Shown: positions 35,046-44,355, counted from the stretch's first letter. The stretch is 54,643 nt of DNA from Candidatus Melainabacteria bacterium (GCA_027451745.1 DAIDIP010000021.1:1-54643), one strand, 5' to 3'. The notes: generated by a model not told the origin, from the sequence alone. Translations and numbers: made by a program.

Positions 35046-35582
35046 ATGATGCGCAATTTAAGGCGACAATTCGGTAAACGACTAGTTGAAGCCGCCTGTA
35101 AATCGCCAACTTTGATTGATGACCTTGAGCGCATCAAAGCTCAGGGTGTGCGTATCCGCTTGGTGGATGGACCTTGTCGTGCTTATTACGATCGAAAAAA
35201 GCGCACAATTTATATAGGACGCTATTGTCCTCGCAATTACAAACTCATAAGTATTGCCCATGAATTTGTTCATGCTCTGGTAAAGCCCACATTTGATCCA
35301 GTGCCAGGAAAAACTGGGCGTCAAGAATTCGTTGATCGCTGCTTAGGCGAAGAAGCAGAAGCCATTGTGCATGAAATTCGTATTGTCAAAGAACTTATGC
35401 AGGCAGGAGTGCCTGTAGATCCAATTGAACTTGAATGGCTGCGTCGTTATCAAAGAGGCGGCAAACGAGCTGTCAAAAAGGCATTACAAAAAACAGTTAC
35501 TTCTACTACTGGTGAAGAATATCCAGAATATTACGGTAGCTGGTATGACGAAATTGTGCCTGAGCACAAAAGGCTGCCATAA
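35046..35582 (+). CDS. Putative zinc metallopeptidase (HExxH)
   Basis: 178 residues from ATG 35046 (GAGGACAACTGAGCC upstream). Contains SIAHEFVHALV with H72-E73-x2-H76, the zincin signature, and a possible third ligand in LGEEAEAIVHE (E102-E110). YYDRKKRTIYIGRYCP just before it is the beta strand that precedes the helix in minigluzincins such as ImmA/IrrE. No signal peptide, so cytoplasmic. The C-terminus is Tyr/Glu-rich (YPEYYGSWYDE). ImmA/IrrE-type peptidases often cut a repressor; none is adjacent. Family placement is tentative. Confidence 0.65.
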   Translation: MMRNLRRQFGKRLVEAACKSPTLIDDLERIKAQGVRIRLVDGPCRAYYDRKKRTIYIGRYCPRNYKLISIAHEFVHALVKPTFDPVPGKTGRQEFVDRCLGEEAEAIVHEIRIVKELMQAGVPVDPIELEWLRRYQRGGKRAVKKALQKTVTSTTGEEYPEYYGSWYDEIVPEHKRLP

Positions 35583-35617
35583 AATAAAAATTGCCATAAA
35601 TAAAGAATATACAAAAA

Positions 35618-35666
35618 GTAGCGGCTAAACAGAGTGCCGAATGATCAGCAATCTGCTTAGCCGCTA
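35618..35666 (-). terminator. Intrinsic terminator of the LRR gene pair
   Basis: Arms GTAGCGGCTAAGCAGA and TCTGTTTAGCCGCTAC (minus strand) with one mismatch, then TTTTTGTATATTC. Confidence 0.88.
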
Positions 35667-35693
35667 CAGCAAGGTCTTCGCTTATTTCCAAAA

Positions 35694-36458
35694 CTATGAG
35701 GCTGCCCGCTCAGTCGACTCTAAGTCCTCAAGGGCGGCAGCAAAGCAGATCTTGATACCCAGCTCTTCTTCGAAGCGATTGGCGAAATCATCTGTTACCC
35801 GGGCAGGGTCCATCCAGATCTCTTCCAGTTTGGGCGCAAGCCCGTACCAGTTGATCGAATAGAGATCCCTGGGGCTGAGAGCCCCTGCCGTCCCTAGGCA
35901 GGTGAGTTCCGGAAATCGGCAGCCGGCAAAGCACCCTACTTTAAGCGGTGCCTCATCGAGCCAGAGTGAATCTAGATGAGCCAAGGTGCTCAAAGCACGC
36001 AAACCCGTGCCGGTCACTGAACTGCGTAGAACCTGAATCGTCTCCAGGTTGGGGAAGTCTGCCAGCCGCTCCAGCGCTGGGTCGCCGAATTCGGCAATGC
36101 CCTCAAACCTGACTCGCTTAAGGCGAGTCAACCCTTCGAGATCTCGCATTTGTGGTTTGAAAGAATGGGTGACGGGGTTCATGAGCAGAAGACGGCTGAT
36201 GCTCGTCATCTCTCCAATCCGCGTGAGCAGTTTGCTGTTGAGGCTGGAGGATGAAATGGCTAGCCTATAAAACGGACTGTCCCCTGCCTGACTGATTTGG
36301 ACAAGAAAGTCCAACACAGGCTTGCTGATTGTACAACTAACGAATGCCACCCTCTCAGCAGAGGAAAGACATTCCTTGAGCTCGTCATTCAGATGGATAG
36401 GCTCCGCGGCATTACTGCCGCGAAGCAGAACGTACCCATCTTCGGCTTCAAGCCGCAT
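35694..36458 (-). CDS. Leucine-rich-repeat protein, second of a GC-rich pair
   Basis: 254 residues from ATG 36458 (TGAGGCAAT upstream). Several LRR units can be read, such as LTRLKRVRFEGIAEFGDPAL, FPNLETIQVLRSSVTGTGL and LAHLDSLWLDEAPLKVG, with the GTGLRAL-type spacing of cysteine-containing/bacterial LRRs. No export signal; a cytoplasmic protein-binding scaffold is the likely form. It is a diverged paralogue of the preceding gene (36520-37293), with the same layout, the (S)INWYGL-type segment and similar length, so the pair arose by tandem duplication. Partner unknown. GC-rich. Confidence 0.7.
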   Translation of the reverse strand: MRLEAEDGYVLLRGSNAAEPIHLNDELKECLSSAERVAFVSCTISKPVLDFLVQISQAGDSPFYRLAISSSSLNSKLLTRIGEMTSISRLLLMNPVTHSFKPQMRDLEGLTRLKRVRFEGIAEFGDPALERLADFPNLETIQVLRSSVTGTGLRALSTLAHLDSLWLDEAPLKVGCFAGCRFPELTCLGTAGALSPRDLYSINWYGLAPKLEEIWMDPARVTDDFANRFEEELGIKICFAAALEDLESTERAAS

Positions 36459-36477
36459 TGTATTGCCTCATTGGTTG

Positions 36478-36505
36478 TGGTGTCCCATCGAGCACCGATG
36501 GGTAC
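36478..36505 (-). repeat. Intercistronic hairpin between LRR genes
   Basis: CCCATCG and CGATGGG pair around a 5-nt loop (minus strand), extended imperfectly by GTGT/ACAC. No T tract on the minus strand. It may tune expression of the second gene or stabilise the first message. Confidence 0.5.
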
Positions 36506-36519
36506 ACACGTTTTTGCGG

Positions 36520-37293
36520 TTAAGACCAGTCGACCTCCATGACCGGACGGTTGTGGATGCTCTGAAAGCGCTGTATTTCTGATCGCGGTGTGGTATAGCT
36601 CACCCAGAGCCCGCGCAGATTGGGAAGAGTCGTCCAGTCGAGGCTAATGAGACCTGACACAGTAACCTTTGTGCCGACGACCGAGAGCGACTGCAATGTG
36701 GCTGAGCGTAGCTCAGCCAGGCTTTGATCGCTGGCTGGCGTATTATCGAGGTTGAGCGACTCAAGAGAGCGCAGTATCCCCAGACCACGTCCTGTGCAGC
36801 CAGTCGCCTTCAGGCACATGGTCTTCAGTTGGGTCAAGTTGGCGACAACCGACAACAAATCGTCGTCGGTAAAGTTGGGCATACTCTCAAAGGAGACTGT
36901 CTCCAGATTTATGAGCGCAGCCAGCGGAGCAAAGTCGAGCCCATCGGGGTTTTTGGGCTCAAGATGAAGGGCGCGCAAATTAGTCATTTGCGCGATGATT
37001 GCAATTGCCTCGTTATACACCTCCATTAAGCGTAAAGACAGATTCTCGATCACCCCGGGCTTGAGAATCTGCCTGTACACCCCAAGCTCAACCACACAAC
37101 TGTCTAAGACTATGGTGCTAGCCCGCTTGACTTGCGAACTGATGCGACCACCCGCCACAATCGTTTCTCCAGCAATCGAAAGCCGTCCGTCAACGAAGCC
37201 GAAGAACATTCGTCGGTATCCCTTTTCGAGGGTTTGCAACACAATCACACGCTGCACACAGGCTCTCCACTTCTTTAAAATCGAGCAGCACAA
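36520..37293 (-). CDS. Leucine-rich-repeat protein, first of a GC-rich pair
   Basis: Up to 257 residues. ATG at 37209 (MFFGFVDGRLSIAG), preceded by AAAAGGGAT, is a likely true start, giving 229 residues; the outer limit is 37293. LRR units include LINLETVSFESMPNFTDDDL, LTQLKTMCLKATGCTGRGL and LESLNLDNTPASDQSL. No signal peptide or transmembrane helix. Similar to the adjacent LRR gene 61 bp downstream, with which it should be co-transcribed. GC-rich; a dyad lies 307-391 bp upstream depending on the start. Confidence 0.7.
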   Translation of the reverse strand: MCCSILKKWRACVQRVIVLQTLEKGYRRMFFGFVDGRLSIAGETIVAGGRISSQVKRASTIVLDSCVVELGVYRQILKPGVIENLSLRLMEVYNEAIAIIAQMTNLRALHLEPKNPDGLDFAPLAALINLETVSFESMPNFTDDDLLSVVANLTQLKTMCLKATGCTGRGLGILRSLESLNLDNTPASDQSLAELRSATLQSLSVVGTKVTVSGLISLDWTTLPNLRGLWVSYTTPRSEIQRFQSIHNRPVMEVDWS

Positions 37294-37658
37294 GCCCTGT
37301 AAAAGATGTTCCTAATCATCAGTATGCCTGAATTCGCATATTTTTATCTGATACTTAGGGGAAATCGTCTACTGGGTTATTGGCTGCCCGAAAAGAAATG
37401 GAGAAAACGCATAACTAGCCTTGCATTACCAATAGCTAAAGATCAAGAGAACTTTATCTGTACGAGAGCAGCAGAACCATCCTTTGAAAAGACTGCCCCC
37501 ACTAGCTTTAGAAGCGCATCTCTCTTATCAACAATAGTCTTCGGCACAGTAATTTGGCAATTTTAAGCTATTTGAACATATTAAATTCAGGAATTCGCAC
37601 TTGCGCAGCTGCGCTAACTACGCAAACTTAAACAATCCTAAAAAATAAAAGAACAATT
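37294..37658. other. Leader of the LRR pair and pxpA 3' flank
   Basis: AT-rich. It holds the near-perfect dyad at 37601-37616. An 86-codon open frame at 37306-37566 has no convincing ribosome site or protein character. Confidence 0.45.
37601..37616. repeat. Intergenic dyad, copy 9
   Basis: TTGCGCA GC TGCGCTA, one mismatch from perfect symmetry. It is upstream of the LRR pair. Confidence 0.65.
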
Positions 37659-38564
37659 TTAGCCGCCATAGGCTAATTGTGCTTCTTCTTGTGGACCAAC
37701 GCTAAAAGGCTCGCTTCGCAAGCGACTTACAACCGGAACCATTGAGCGAATGGCTTGAGCGGTAGCTACTGCATTTGGCAGTCCGGAGTGCAAATGGATA
37801 GTTCGGAAATCAATTTTTACTATTGATCCATCAGACGCTACTACTTCGCCACTATCTATCAATGATTGAGCTTGAGCAAGGATATCATGTTGATTTTTGA
37901 TTTTTGCCTTGGTGTGATTATGCGGTAGCAAATTGCCATTACCATCATACATTCTATCCACCCAGGCTTCCCCAGCCACTTTTAGTCCAGCGCGCTCCCC
38001 AGCTGTATGTAAAACGCTGCAAGCTGGACCAATCAAAATAAGCCAAGGATCAAATTCGGCTAATGCTTTTGTTACTATAGTTGCTACGCGCAAATCATGA
38101 AACATTTGTCTGTAAAGAAAACCATGTGGTCTCACTTGTGTCACTTCTAGCCCAGAAGCCTTGGCTAAACCAGACAAAGCACCAAGTTGATACAAAATAG
38201 ATGCCCGTAATTCATTTGCCGCTAAGTGAATCTCGCGGCGGCCAAAGCCTGCTAGATCAGGATAACCAATATGGGCACCTATGGACAAACCATGACGATG
38301 AGCATCATCAAGAGCTGCTTCCATTAATACTGGATCGCCAGCATGAGCCCCGCAAGCAATATTGGCCGAAGTCACATAAGGCAATAAATTTGCCTCTCCT
38401 TCTATTCGATAATGACCAAAACCTTCTCCCAAATTGGTATTTAGATCAATGCCATAATGAGAACTGCTAAATCCTGTAGTTTCATCAAGATTTTTATTGA
38501 AAGTATTACCGCCAGGACCAGATCTAGATCTACTAGAACGTGAGCGTTGTCTAGAACGTCGCAT
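37659..38564 (-). CDS. pxpA: 5-oxoprolinase subunit A (LamB/YcsF family), with Arg/Ser-rich N-terminus
   Basis: 301 residues. PxpA works with PxpB and PxpC to open 5-oxoproline to glutamate with ATP. Family signatures: IDLNTNLGEGFGHYR, SANIACGAHAGDP, GAHIGYPDLAGFGRREI, RPHGFLYRQ and RTIHLHSG. An extra basic segment of about 35 residues (MRRSRQRSRSSRSRSGPGG) precedes the domain; ATG 38564 has GAGG upstream, so it is probably translated. Subunits B and C are not in the window, so they must be elsewhere or this protein acts differently. AT-rich backbone. Confidence 0.9.
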   Translation of the reverse strand: MRRSRQRSRSSRSRSGPGGNTFNKNLDETTGFSSSHYGIDLNTNLGEGFGHYRIEGEANLLPYVTSANIACGAHAGDPVLMEAALDDAHRHGLSIGAHIGYPDLAGFGRREIHLAANELRASILYQLGALSGLAKASGLEVTQVRPHGFLYRQMFHDLRVATIVTKALAEFDPWLILIGPACSVLHTAGERAGLKVAGEAWVDRMYDGNGNLLPHNHTKAKIKNQHDILAQAQSLIDSGEVVASDGSIVKIDFRTIHLHSGLPNAVATAQAIRSMVPVVSRLRSEPFSVGPQEEAQLAYGG

Positions 38565-38582
38565 AATGTTTTTGCCTCAACT

Positions 38583-38588
38583 TATAAT
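38583..38588 (+). promoter_or_regulatory. Candidate -10 box for TPR-protein gene
   Basis: TATAAT, 55 bp upstream of ATG 38643. No -35 at standard spacing was found. Confidence 0.3.
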
Positions 38589-38642
38589 TAATCGTTTATC
38601 CTGCTCGAAAGCAGAGTATTGCCCTTAAAATTAGAAATAACT

Positions 38643-39722
38643 ATGAAAATATTTGTCTTTATATTGCTCTTTTTGATAATTCAAACAGCTTTTGCTCAAA
38701 AATTAAACAGCTTGAGCTTAGATAATGCTGCTAGTTTATCTTCACTTGCCGCCAAACAATATTTATCGGGTAAGGAAGAAGAATCCCTTGCATTGTACCA
38801 GAAGGCTATTGCCAAGTCCGAAGCCGAATATGGAAAAAATTCTCGAATTGTAGCGGCATTAAACTATGAATTGGGCGTCCGGGCTTTATATCTGTCCAAA
38901 TTCAATCTGGCTGAACATAGTTTTAAGAAAGCTGTTGAAATCAATCCTAATTGTGAAGCTACCCAATTGATGTTAGTGCAATTATTGAGATTTAGAAATA
39001 AAGATGCAGACGCTTATTACCATACTCAGCAAGGTTTAAAAAAACATCCCGACTCTACAGTCTTGCATAGCGACTTAGTACTGTGCTTACAAGACAAAAA
39101 TCCAGCTAGTGCGACGCAACAAGCTTTTTATGTTAGCTGTTTGCAAAATGGACTAGCAGATAAAATTCCTGCCCTTCGACCAAAGTCTGTTGAAAAGCCG
39201 GTCGAAAAAGCTGTTGAAAAGCCAGCTACCGTTGATCAATCAGAAAATCCGGCAGTGAAAGGCAAAAAAGAGCTGACAGCAAAAAATGCCACCAAAGAAA
39301 AAACAAAATCTGAAAATCATAAAGAACTTGCTACTAGCAATAAAGCTATTTATCAACCCATAAAACCTAGTACGCCTGCCAAATCAATTGCGGTTAAGGC
39401 TAGCAAAAGGGTAAAAAAAGTAGCAGTACATAAATCAAGCTCAATGCCTATTGGGCTTGTACCCCCACCACCCCCACCTTCGGCTCTTGGTTTTCCGATG
39501 CCTCCGCAATTTCACCATGCAGAAAATGCTGCTTCAAGTGGTATGAAAGCAAAAGCTGAAAGTATAAAAGCCAACAAAACGAGGCTCAAAGAAAGTAAAG
39601 CCCAAACCGAGGCACCAATTGAAGAAAGCAAACGCCCAGCAGCTGAACATCCAAGTGGAGATAGCGATCCAGACTTTCTTATTGAATGGGCATCAGTTAA
39701 AAAGAAACAAGCTAAACAATAA
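38643..39722 (+). CDS. Exported TPR protein with Lys/Pro-rich C-terminus
   Basis: 359 residues from ATG 38643. Signal peptide MKIFVFILLFLIIQTAFA. Three to four TPR-like helical repeats (about 30-165: AAKQYLSGKEEESLALYQKAI, VAALNYELGVRALYLSKFNLAEHSFKKAVEINPN) are followed by a long low-complexity region with repeated EKPVEKAVEKP and a PPPPPP run. Probably a periplasmic scaffold that binds other proteins or the cell wall. The TPR units resemble those of the protease-TPR protein at 40462-42975, with which it may share a pathway. Convergent with the sigma factor gene, 2 bp apart. Confidence 0.75.
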   Translation: MKIFVFILLFLIIQTAFAQKLNSLSLDNAASLSSLAAKQYLSGKEEESLALYQKAIAKSEAEYGKNSRIVAALNYELGVRALYLSKFNLAEHSFKKAVEINPNCEATQLMLVQLLRFRNKDADAYYHTQQGLKKHPDSTVLHSDLVLCLQDKNPASATQQAFYVSCLQNGLADKIPALRPKSVEKPVEKAVEKPATVDQSENPAVKGKKELTAKNATKEKTKSENHKELATSNKAIYQPIKPSTPAKSIAVKASKRVKKVAVHKSSSMPIGLVPPPPPPSALGFPMPPQFHHAENAASSGMKAKAESIKANKTRLKESKAQTEAPIEESKRPAAEHPSGDSDPDFLIEWASVKKKQAKQ

Positions 39723-39724
39723 GA

Positions 39725-40348
39725 TTAGTCTTTTAGTTTCGTTTTCAGTTTTTCGCGCCCATAAAATAAACGCGAACGAACAGTACCTATAGCACTGCCA
39801 GTCAAAGTAGCGATTTGTTTATAAGATAATCCTTGAATGTCTCGCAGAATTATTACTCGTTTTTGACTAGCTGGTAATTGTGAAAGAGACCGCAATATAG
39901 AAATTCTTCTTTCGGCATTTTCTAATTGTTGTGCCGGACCGGGCATTTTATCGGCAATTTGTTTTAATGTTTTTCGATATTCTTTGGCTGAATCTTCGTG
40001 CAAAGATAATGCCGGACAAATGATATTCTCATAAACGATACTGCGCTGTCGTAAACGCCATAAGTCCTTGCAGAGATTATGGGTTATAGTAAATAACCAA
40101 GCTGCAAAAGGTGTATTGGAATGGTATTTGTCGTAATTGATAAATAGCCGAATAAAGGTTTCTTGCACTACTTCTTCTGCATCATAGGTATTGCCCAATA
40201 TTTTAAGAGCGATATTGTAAAGCTTGCTTTGATAGCGCATCACCAATTGTTCAAAACAATAATTCTTATGTGTGCTTCGAAAGCGCGACATCAACGCTTC
40301 ATCACTCAATTGCTTTATTTCTTTAATAGACACAGCCAATACCCGCAC
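39725..40348 (-). CDS. ECF-type sigma-70 factor
   Basis: About 207 residues. Region 2 is clear (FEQLVMRYQSKLYNIALKILGN, AEEVVQETFIRLF, FAAWLFTITHNLCKDLWR), and so is region 4 (QLPASQKRVIILRDIQGLSYKQIATLTGSAIGTVRSRLFYGREKLK). It directs RNA polymerase to a special promoter set. No anti-sigma gene follows; the next gene upstream on the same strand is the secreted protease-TPR protein. Start is uncertain: GTG 40348 or the GTG five codons later (SIKEIKQLSDEALMSRF). Confidence 0.9.
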   Translation of the reverse strand: MRVLAVSIKEIKQLSDEALMSRFRSTHKNYCFEQLVMRYQSKLYNIALKILGNTYDAEEVVQETFIRLFINYDKYHSNTPFAAWLFTITHNLCKDLWRLRQRSIVYENIICPALSLHEDSAKEYRKTLKQIADKMPGPAQQLENAERRISILRSLSQLPASQKRVIILRDIQGLSYKQIATLTGSAIGTVRSRLFYGREKLKTKLKD

Positions 40349-40461
40349 AAGCAGCGGTGCTGCCTGGACACTAAAAATTGAATTGAAATCTTATAAAACT
40401 AATTCTACAGAACAAGCGTGACAAAGTTGTGGCAAAACAACTAAGCAAGATGATTGTTTAA

Positions 40462-42975
40462 TTAGGGCTTAGCCTTGGAAGAGGCGGAATTTGCTTCTAG
40501 TGATTTCAGCTTAGACTCGGCAACTTTTGAAGACGGATAACGCTCCACAATTTCTTTAAGTGTTGCTTTTTCTTTAGCAAAGTCTTGGAACATTTCACTC
40601 AATTTCACTTGATACCACAAAGCCTGCCAATTAGCCGGATCGTAAAATAGCGCTTTTTCTATATATTTTTGTGCTTCTGAATAAAGTCGATCGCGAAACA
40701 TATGGACAGCGTAGTCTACATTCACCACCGCATCTTTTGGTGCTAACATAATGGCTTTTTGCATTGTTTTCTGAGCTTCAGGCAATTGACCATTTTCGCT
40801 ATAGAGCAAACTCCAATCAGCCAGAATGCGTCCTTGTACATCTTTAAAATTACCTTGCGTCGCTAATTCATTTGCCTTTTTGAAATATTGATATGACATT
40901 TGTGCATGCTCTGGTCTTTTTAGATCATGAGACATCATGCGGCGTAAATTACCCATTCTGCCTTGCGCCAAAGCCTGGTAGCGTAAATCATGAGCGCTAT
41001 CAGAAAGTACAAGCGCTTTCTGATAAGCAAATTCAGCTTGTCTAAAATCCCGCTTGGTGTATAAAGCAAGATCCCCAGCTGAAAGTGATTGTTCTAATTC
41101 ATAACTTACTTCAAATTGCGGATTAGGTTTGAGCATCAAACGATGAAATGAACAGTCTATGGTCACTAAAAAATGTTCAAAAAACGGATTGCCTAAAATA
41201 CCGGCAATATCCAGATCTTTACTTAAAATATCTGAGCCCAGGACGCGAGGAAGTGGCTTACTTCCTCCAGAACTAGAACTTTGATCAATAGGATATGTAA
41301 ACCGCACTTTGTGTACTTTATAAGATCCAACAATAACTGGATCAAGTGTAATTAAGCCTAAGCGTACCGGGCATCCGTCAAGTCCTGTCGCCTCAATTGT
41401 GTGTGCAGTTTTATCTATATTTTCGGATAAATGTTTATAAGCTATAGCAGAAGAAAGATGATTAAACGCTGCTCCAGTATCCATAAGTAAAATAGTTGCA
41501 TCTCCACCAGGCAAAGTAGCTTTTATTCTTGGAGCTGGCGGCCCATTTGTCAAAACCGAAGTACCGCTAATTTGAGCAAAAGGAACATTGCATGTGTCCT
41601 CAGGACGCGCACCGCTAATCGTATCGGCAAATGTAAGACATGGTTTGGCATAATCAATTGTTGTTAGATAATTGCCTAAAATATTCATGCCGATAATGCC
41701 AGCTATTGATCGCCCAACCTGTTTTGATTGAGAAGATAAATCGGCTATTTGAGCAGGAATATCATTAACAATCAAAGAGCCTAACTCAAGGCTTTCTATC
41801 TGAGTATTTTGAGATTGAATATTTCCTCTAAAAGATGAAATTTGAAAATTGCCCCCTCTATTTAATAAGCATTGGGCAGCAAATGAACGATCAATTATGG
41901 TGTCACTAGTGCCTGTGTCAATAAGAAACCACAATGGTCCCATATTTTCTATTTTGCCTCGACAAATAATTTCTCTTTGACAATACTCAAAAGGCACAAT
42001 AACAGGCTCGGTCAATCGCGCATAATTGGCGTATCTACTTGGTTGTGGTTTTGGACTAGGAGGTTTTAAATAATCAGAAGCAATATCATCAGCTGACGTA
42101 ATAGTAGAAAATTCAAAGATCGAAACAGGCTCTTTATTTATCAACAAAGTTTCTTTAAATGGCCAAATGCTTCCCAATGCCGGGCGATTTTCTGCATATT
42201 CTTTTGTTATGTTGACTTTCTTTGGCTCAGTACCCGAATTAATCATAGGGTAAGATTGAAAAGTCATCGCTAAAACTAAATAATTACTGCAATCTATATA
42301 AACCATAGTGACTCGATTTTTATCGTCTTTTATTTCGATTGCATAAGCTGGAATTTGCTTATAGTTTGAACGACCAATTAACTTAAATTGATAACTTGGA
42401 TTTTGCCAATTGGCTAATATAAAAGGTTCTCGATCAGCTTCATCGCCCAGCCAGCGTGCCTGATCGCCTGTAACTATTCTGCACGCAGTATTAGTATCGT
42501 TTTTTATGGACGGAGCAATAGGAGGCATTTTTTCTTCTGTTCGATTATTAGCACTTTTTTGTCCATTTACAGAAAAAGCATTTACCAGTTGCCAATAAAG
42601 AGTGCCATCGAATATGGTGCTCTCAGACTTGTCTGACTCTCCTGCTGTCCCATGATCCATATCTTTACGCCAGCTTGGCGCTTTGCGGGTGTATTTAAAT
42701 TCATGACTTTGCCAATTGTCACTTTGTGAGGAAATTGTGCCTATGTATTGGCAGTCATTGCCAAATGCTGATAAACGTTCTTTGTCCCCATAGGCTTGTA
42801 GCGCCTTTTCAACAATAGAATTAATGTCCAAACTATTGACTGATACTAAGTCATCAGCACTTTCGCACGGGCGAACTAAAAGCATGCTAAGCAAGCAAGA
42901 AAGAATAAGACTGACTCCAATACCCAGCGCCTTATATTTAAAATCTAATGGCTGTAGAACACTAAAATTAGTCAA
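40462..42975 (-). CDS. Large exported protein: LolA-like, two retropepsin-like domains, TPRs
   Basis: 837 residues. Hydrophobic export segment at about 15-40 (LGIGVSLILSCLLSMLLV). LolA-like region at about 50-310, as in the 571-residue protein at 3367-5082. Then two aspartyl-protease-like domains with LIDTGTSDT (D353) and LMDTGAAFN (D499), with GIIGMNILG and GILGNPFFEHF blocks. At least four TPRs from about 655 to the end (AGDLALYTKRDFRQAEFAYQKAL, PEAQKTMQKAIMLAPKDAVV). The TTG start is the only upstream initiator compatible with the signal sequence (AGG nine bases before); still provisional. Likely periplasmic or outer-membrane associated. Substrate unknown. Confidence 0.78.
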   Translation of the reverse strand: MTNFSVLQPLDFKYKALGIGVSLILSCLLSMLLVRPCESADDLVSVNSLDINSIVEKALQAYGDKERLSAFGNDCQYIGTISSQSDNWQSHEFKYTRKAPSWRKDMDHGTAGESDKSESTIFDGTLYWQLVNAFSVNGQKSANNRTEEKMPPIAPSIKNDTNTACRIVTGDQARWLGDEADREPFILANWQNPSYQFKLIGRSNYKQIPAYAIEIKDDKNRVTMVYIDCSNYLVLAMTFQSYPMINSGTEPKKVNITKEYAENRPALGSIWPFKETLLINKEPVSIFEFSTITSADDIASDYLKPPSPKPQPSRYANYARLTEPVIVPFEYCQREIICRGKIENMGPLWFLIDTGTSDTIIDRSFAAQCLLNRGGNFQISSFRGNIQSQNTQIESLELGSLIVNDIPAQIADLSSQSKQVGRSIAGIIGMNILGNYLTTIDYAKPCLTFADTISGARPEDTCNVPFAQISGTSVLTNGPPAPRIKATLPGGDATILLMDTGAAFNHLSSAIAYKHLSENIDKTAHTIEATGLDGCPVRLGLITLDPVIVGSYKVHKVRFTYPIDQSSSSGGSKPLPRVLGSDILSKDLDIAGILGNPFFEHFLVTIDCSFHRLMLKPNPQFEVSYELEQSLSAGDLALYTKRDFRQAEFAYQKALVLSDSAHDLRYQALAQGRMGNLRRMMSHDLKRPEHAQMSYQYFKKANELATQGNFKDVQGRILADWSLLYSENGQLPEAQKTMQKAIMLAPKDAVVNVDYAVHMFRDRLYSEAQKYIEKALFYDPANWQALWYQVKLSEMFQDFAKEKATLKEIVERYPSSKVAESKLKSLEANSASSKAKP

Positions 42976-42998
42976 GGATAATACCTGATTTATCCAAA

Positions 42999-43871
42999 TT
43001 ATCGTGTTGATATTGTTTCTCTACATTGACCGACTGCTGGCAATTTGATCTGGGCAAAAGTATTGTTCAATTCATGAATTTTCAAACACTGACTGATCAA
43101 TTCTTTCACATAATTGAGTGGAACCTGATTTGGTCCATCACTTTTTGCTTCGTCTGGATTAGGATGTACTTCCATAAATATGCCATCGCACCCGGCAGCT
43201 ACAGCTGCCTTTGCTAAGGTAGGCACATATTGACGCTCACCACTTGAAGATTGACCAGCTGCACCAGGTAACTGCACGCTATGAGTAGCATCAAATATAA
43301 CCGGTACGCCGAAACTTCTCATAATAGGCAAGCTGCGAAAATCAACTACCAAATTATTGTAGCCAAATGTTGTGCCGCGCTCCGTCACAAGCACATTTTT
43401 ATTACCGCTATCTTGTACTTTGCGGATACTTTTTTCCATTTCTTTTGGAGACAAAAATTGTCCCTTCTTTATATTGACTGCTTTGCCTGTTTTGGCTGCC
43501 GCCACAATTAAATCTGTTTGCCGACATAAAAAAGCTGGAATTTGCAGGACATCTAAAACTTTGCCCGCTGTCTCACATTGAGATGTTTCATGAACATCGC
43601 TAAGTAAGGGCACTCCCAATTTAGACTTAATCTCAGCTAATAAGGACAGACCATCAGTGAGCCCAACGCCGCGAAAAGAGTCTATGGATGTGCGATTCGC
43701 CTTATCAAAAGAAGATTTAAACACCAAAGAAAAGCTCAACTCTTTGGCCAAATCTTTCATAAAAACGGCAGTATTGTATGTGATTTCCCAAGATTCAATT
43801 ACACATGGTCCAGCAATAATTAAAAATGGCTGTTTAGGACCAATTTCTAATTTGTCGATATTTATGGTCAT
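42999..43871 (-). CDS. kdsA: 3-deoxy-8-phosphooctulonate synthase (Kdo-8-P synthase)
   Basis: 290 residues. Condenses phosphoenolpyruvate with arabinose 5-phosphate, committing carbon to Kdo for lipopolysaccharide. Motifs: IAGPCVIES, FKSSFDKANRTS, LSDVHET, VNIKKGQFLSP, FGYNNLVVDFRS, FDATHSVQLPG, EVHPNPDEAKSDGPN. It is good evidence for a diderm envelope. On the same strand, a 69-residue protein starts 28 bp upstream, so the two may form an operon. No other kds or lpx genes nearby. Confidence 0.95.
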   Translation of the reverse strand: MTINIDKLEIGPKQPFLIIAGPCVIESWEITYNTAVFMKDLAKELSFSLVFKSSFDKANRTSIDSFRGVGLTDGLSLLAEIKSKLGVPLLSDVHETSQCETAGKVLDVLQIPAFLCRQTDLIVAAAKTGKAVNIKKGQFLSPKEMEKSIRKVQDSGNKNVLVTERGTTFGYNNLVVDFRSLPIMRSFGVPVIFDATHSVQLPGAAGQSSSGERQYVPTLAKAAVAAGCDGIFMEVHPNPDEAKSDGPNQVPLNYVKELISQCLKIHELNNTFAQIKLPAVGQCRETISTR

Positions 43872-43898
43872 TAAGCCTCCTAGACGAAGCCCGCTTTA

Positions 43899-44108
43899 TT
43901 AACGGTTCGCCAAATATTTTACCAGCCTATAAACAGTGTGCCCGGACCTTTGGCTAACTGGCATAATAAGCCCTTCGCGAACAGCTTGAGCTAATTGCGG
44001 TCTTAACATACGCATTTTTTTAATTTGTCTTGTACCGCCAGCCATTTCAGGCAAAGTCATTCCAAGAGGATTTTTTTCCAAAAATTTGATCACCTTGTTA
44101 ACTTCCAT
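43899..44108 (-). CDS. Small winged-helix-like protein upstream of kdsA
   Basis: 69 residues starting MEVNKVIKFLEKNPLGMTLPEM, followed by RMLRPQLAQAVREGLIMPVSQRSGHTVYRLVKYL. The order helix, helix-turn-helix, then a VYRLVKY strand fits a winged-helix DNA-binding or adaptor fold, but no family was recognised. ATG 44108; 27 bp gap to kdsA on the same strand. It may be a local regulator. Confidence 0.55.
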   Translation of the reverse strand: MEVNKVIKFLEKNPLGMTLPEMAGGTRQIKKMRMLRPQLAQAVREGLIMPVSQRSGHTVYRLVKYLANR

Positions 44109-44355
44109 AGCCTTAAAATGTTCAGAGATATTTTTTGTCGGATGATTTTATTATTTCAAACAATGTGTCTTATTGTCCTGAAGAATAATTACGTTTACCA
44201 TAAGAAGCTGGCGAAAAAGATAAGCAATTGCTATATTCGACAGATACAGTGAGCTCAGCGCCAGATTCGTTGGCAGCGTTGGCCCACAATTGCCGAGCCA
44301 AGATACCGTTTCATCAAGACCTTCAATTGTTTGTAATAGGCCGAGGTAATAAAAA

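Noticed and set aside
37306-37566. 86-codon plus-strand frame
   Set aside because: No ribosome site, in an AT-rich leader, with no domain.
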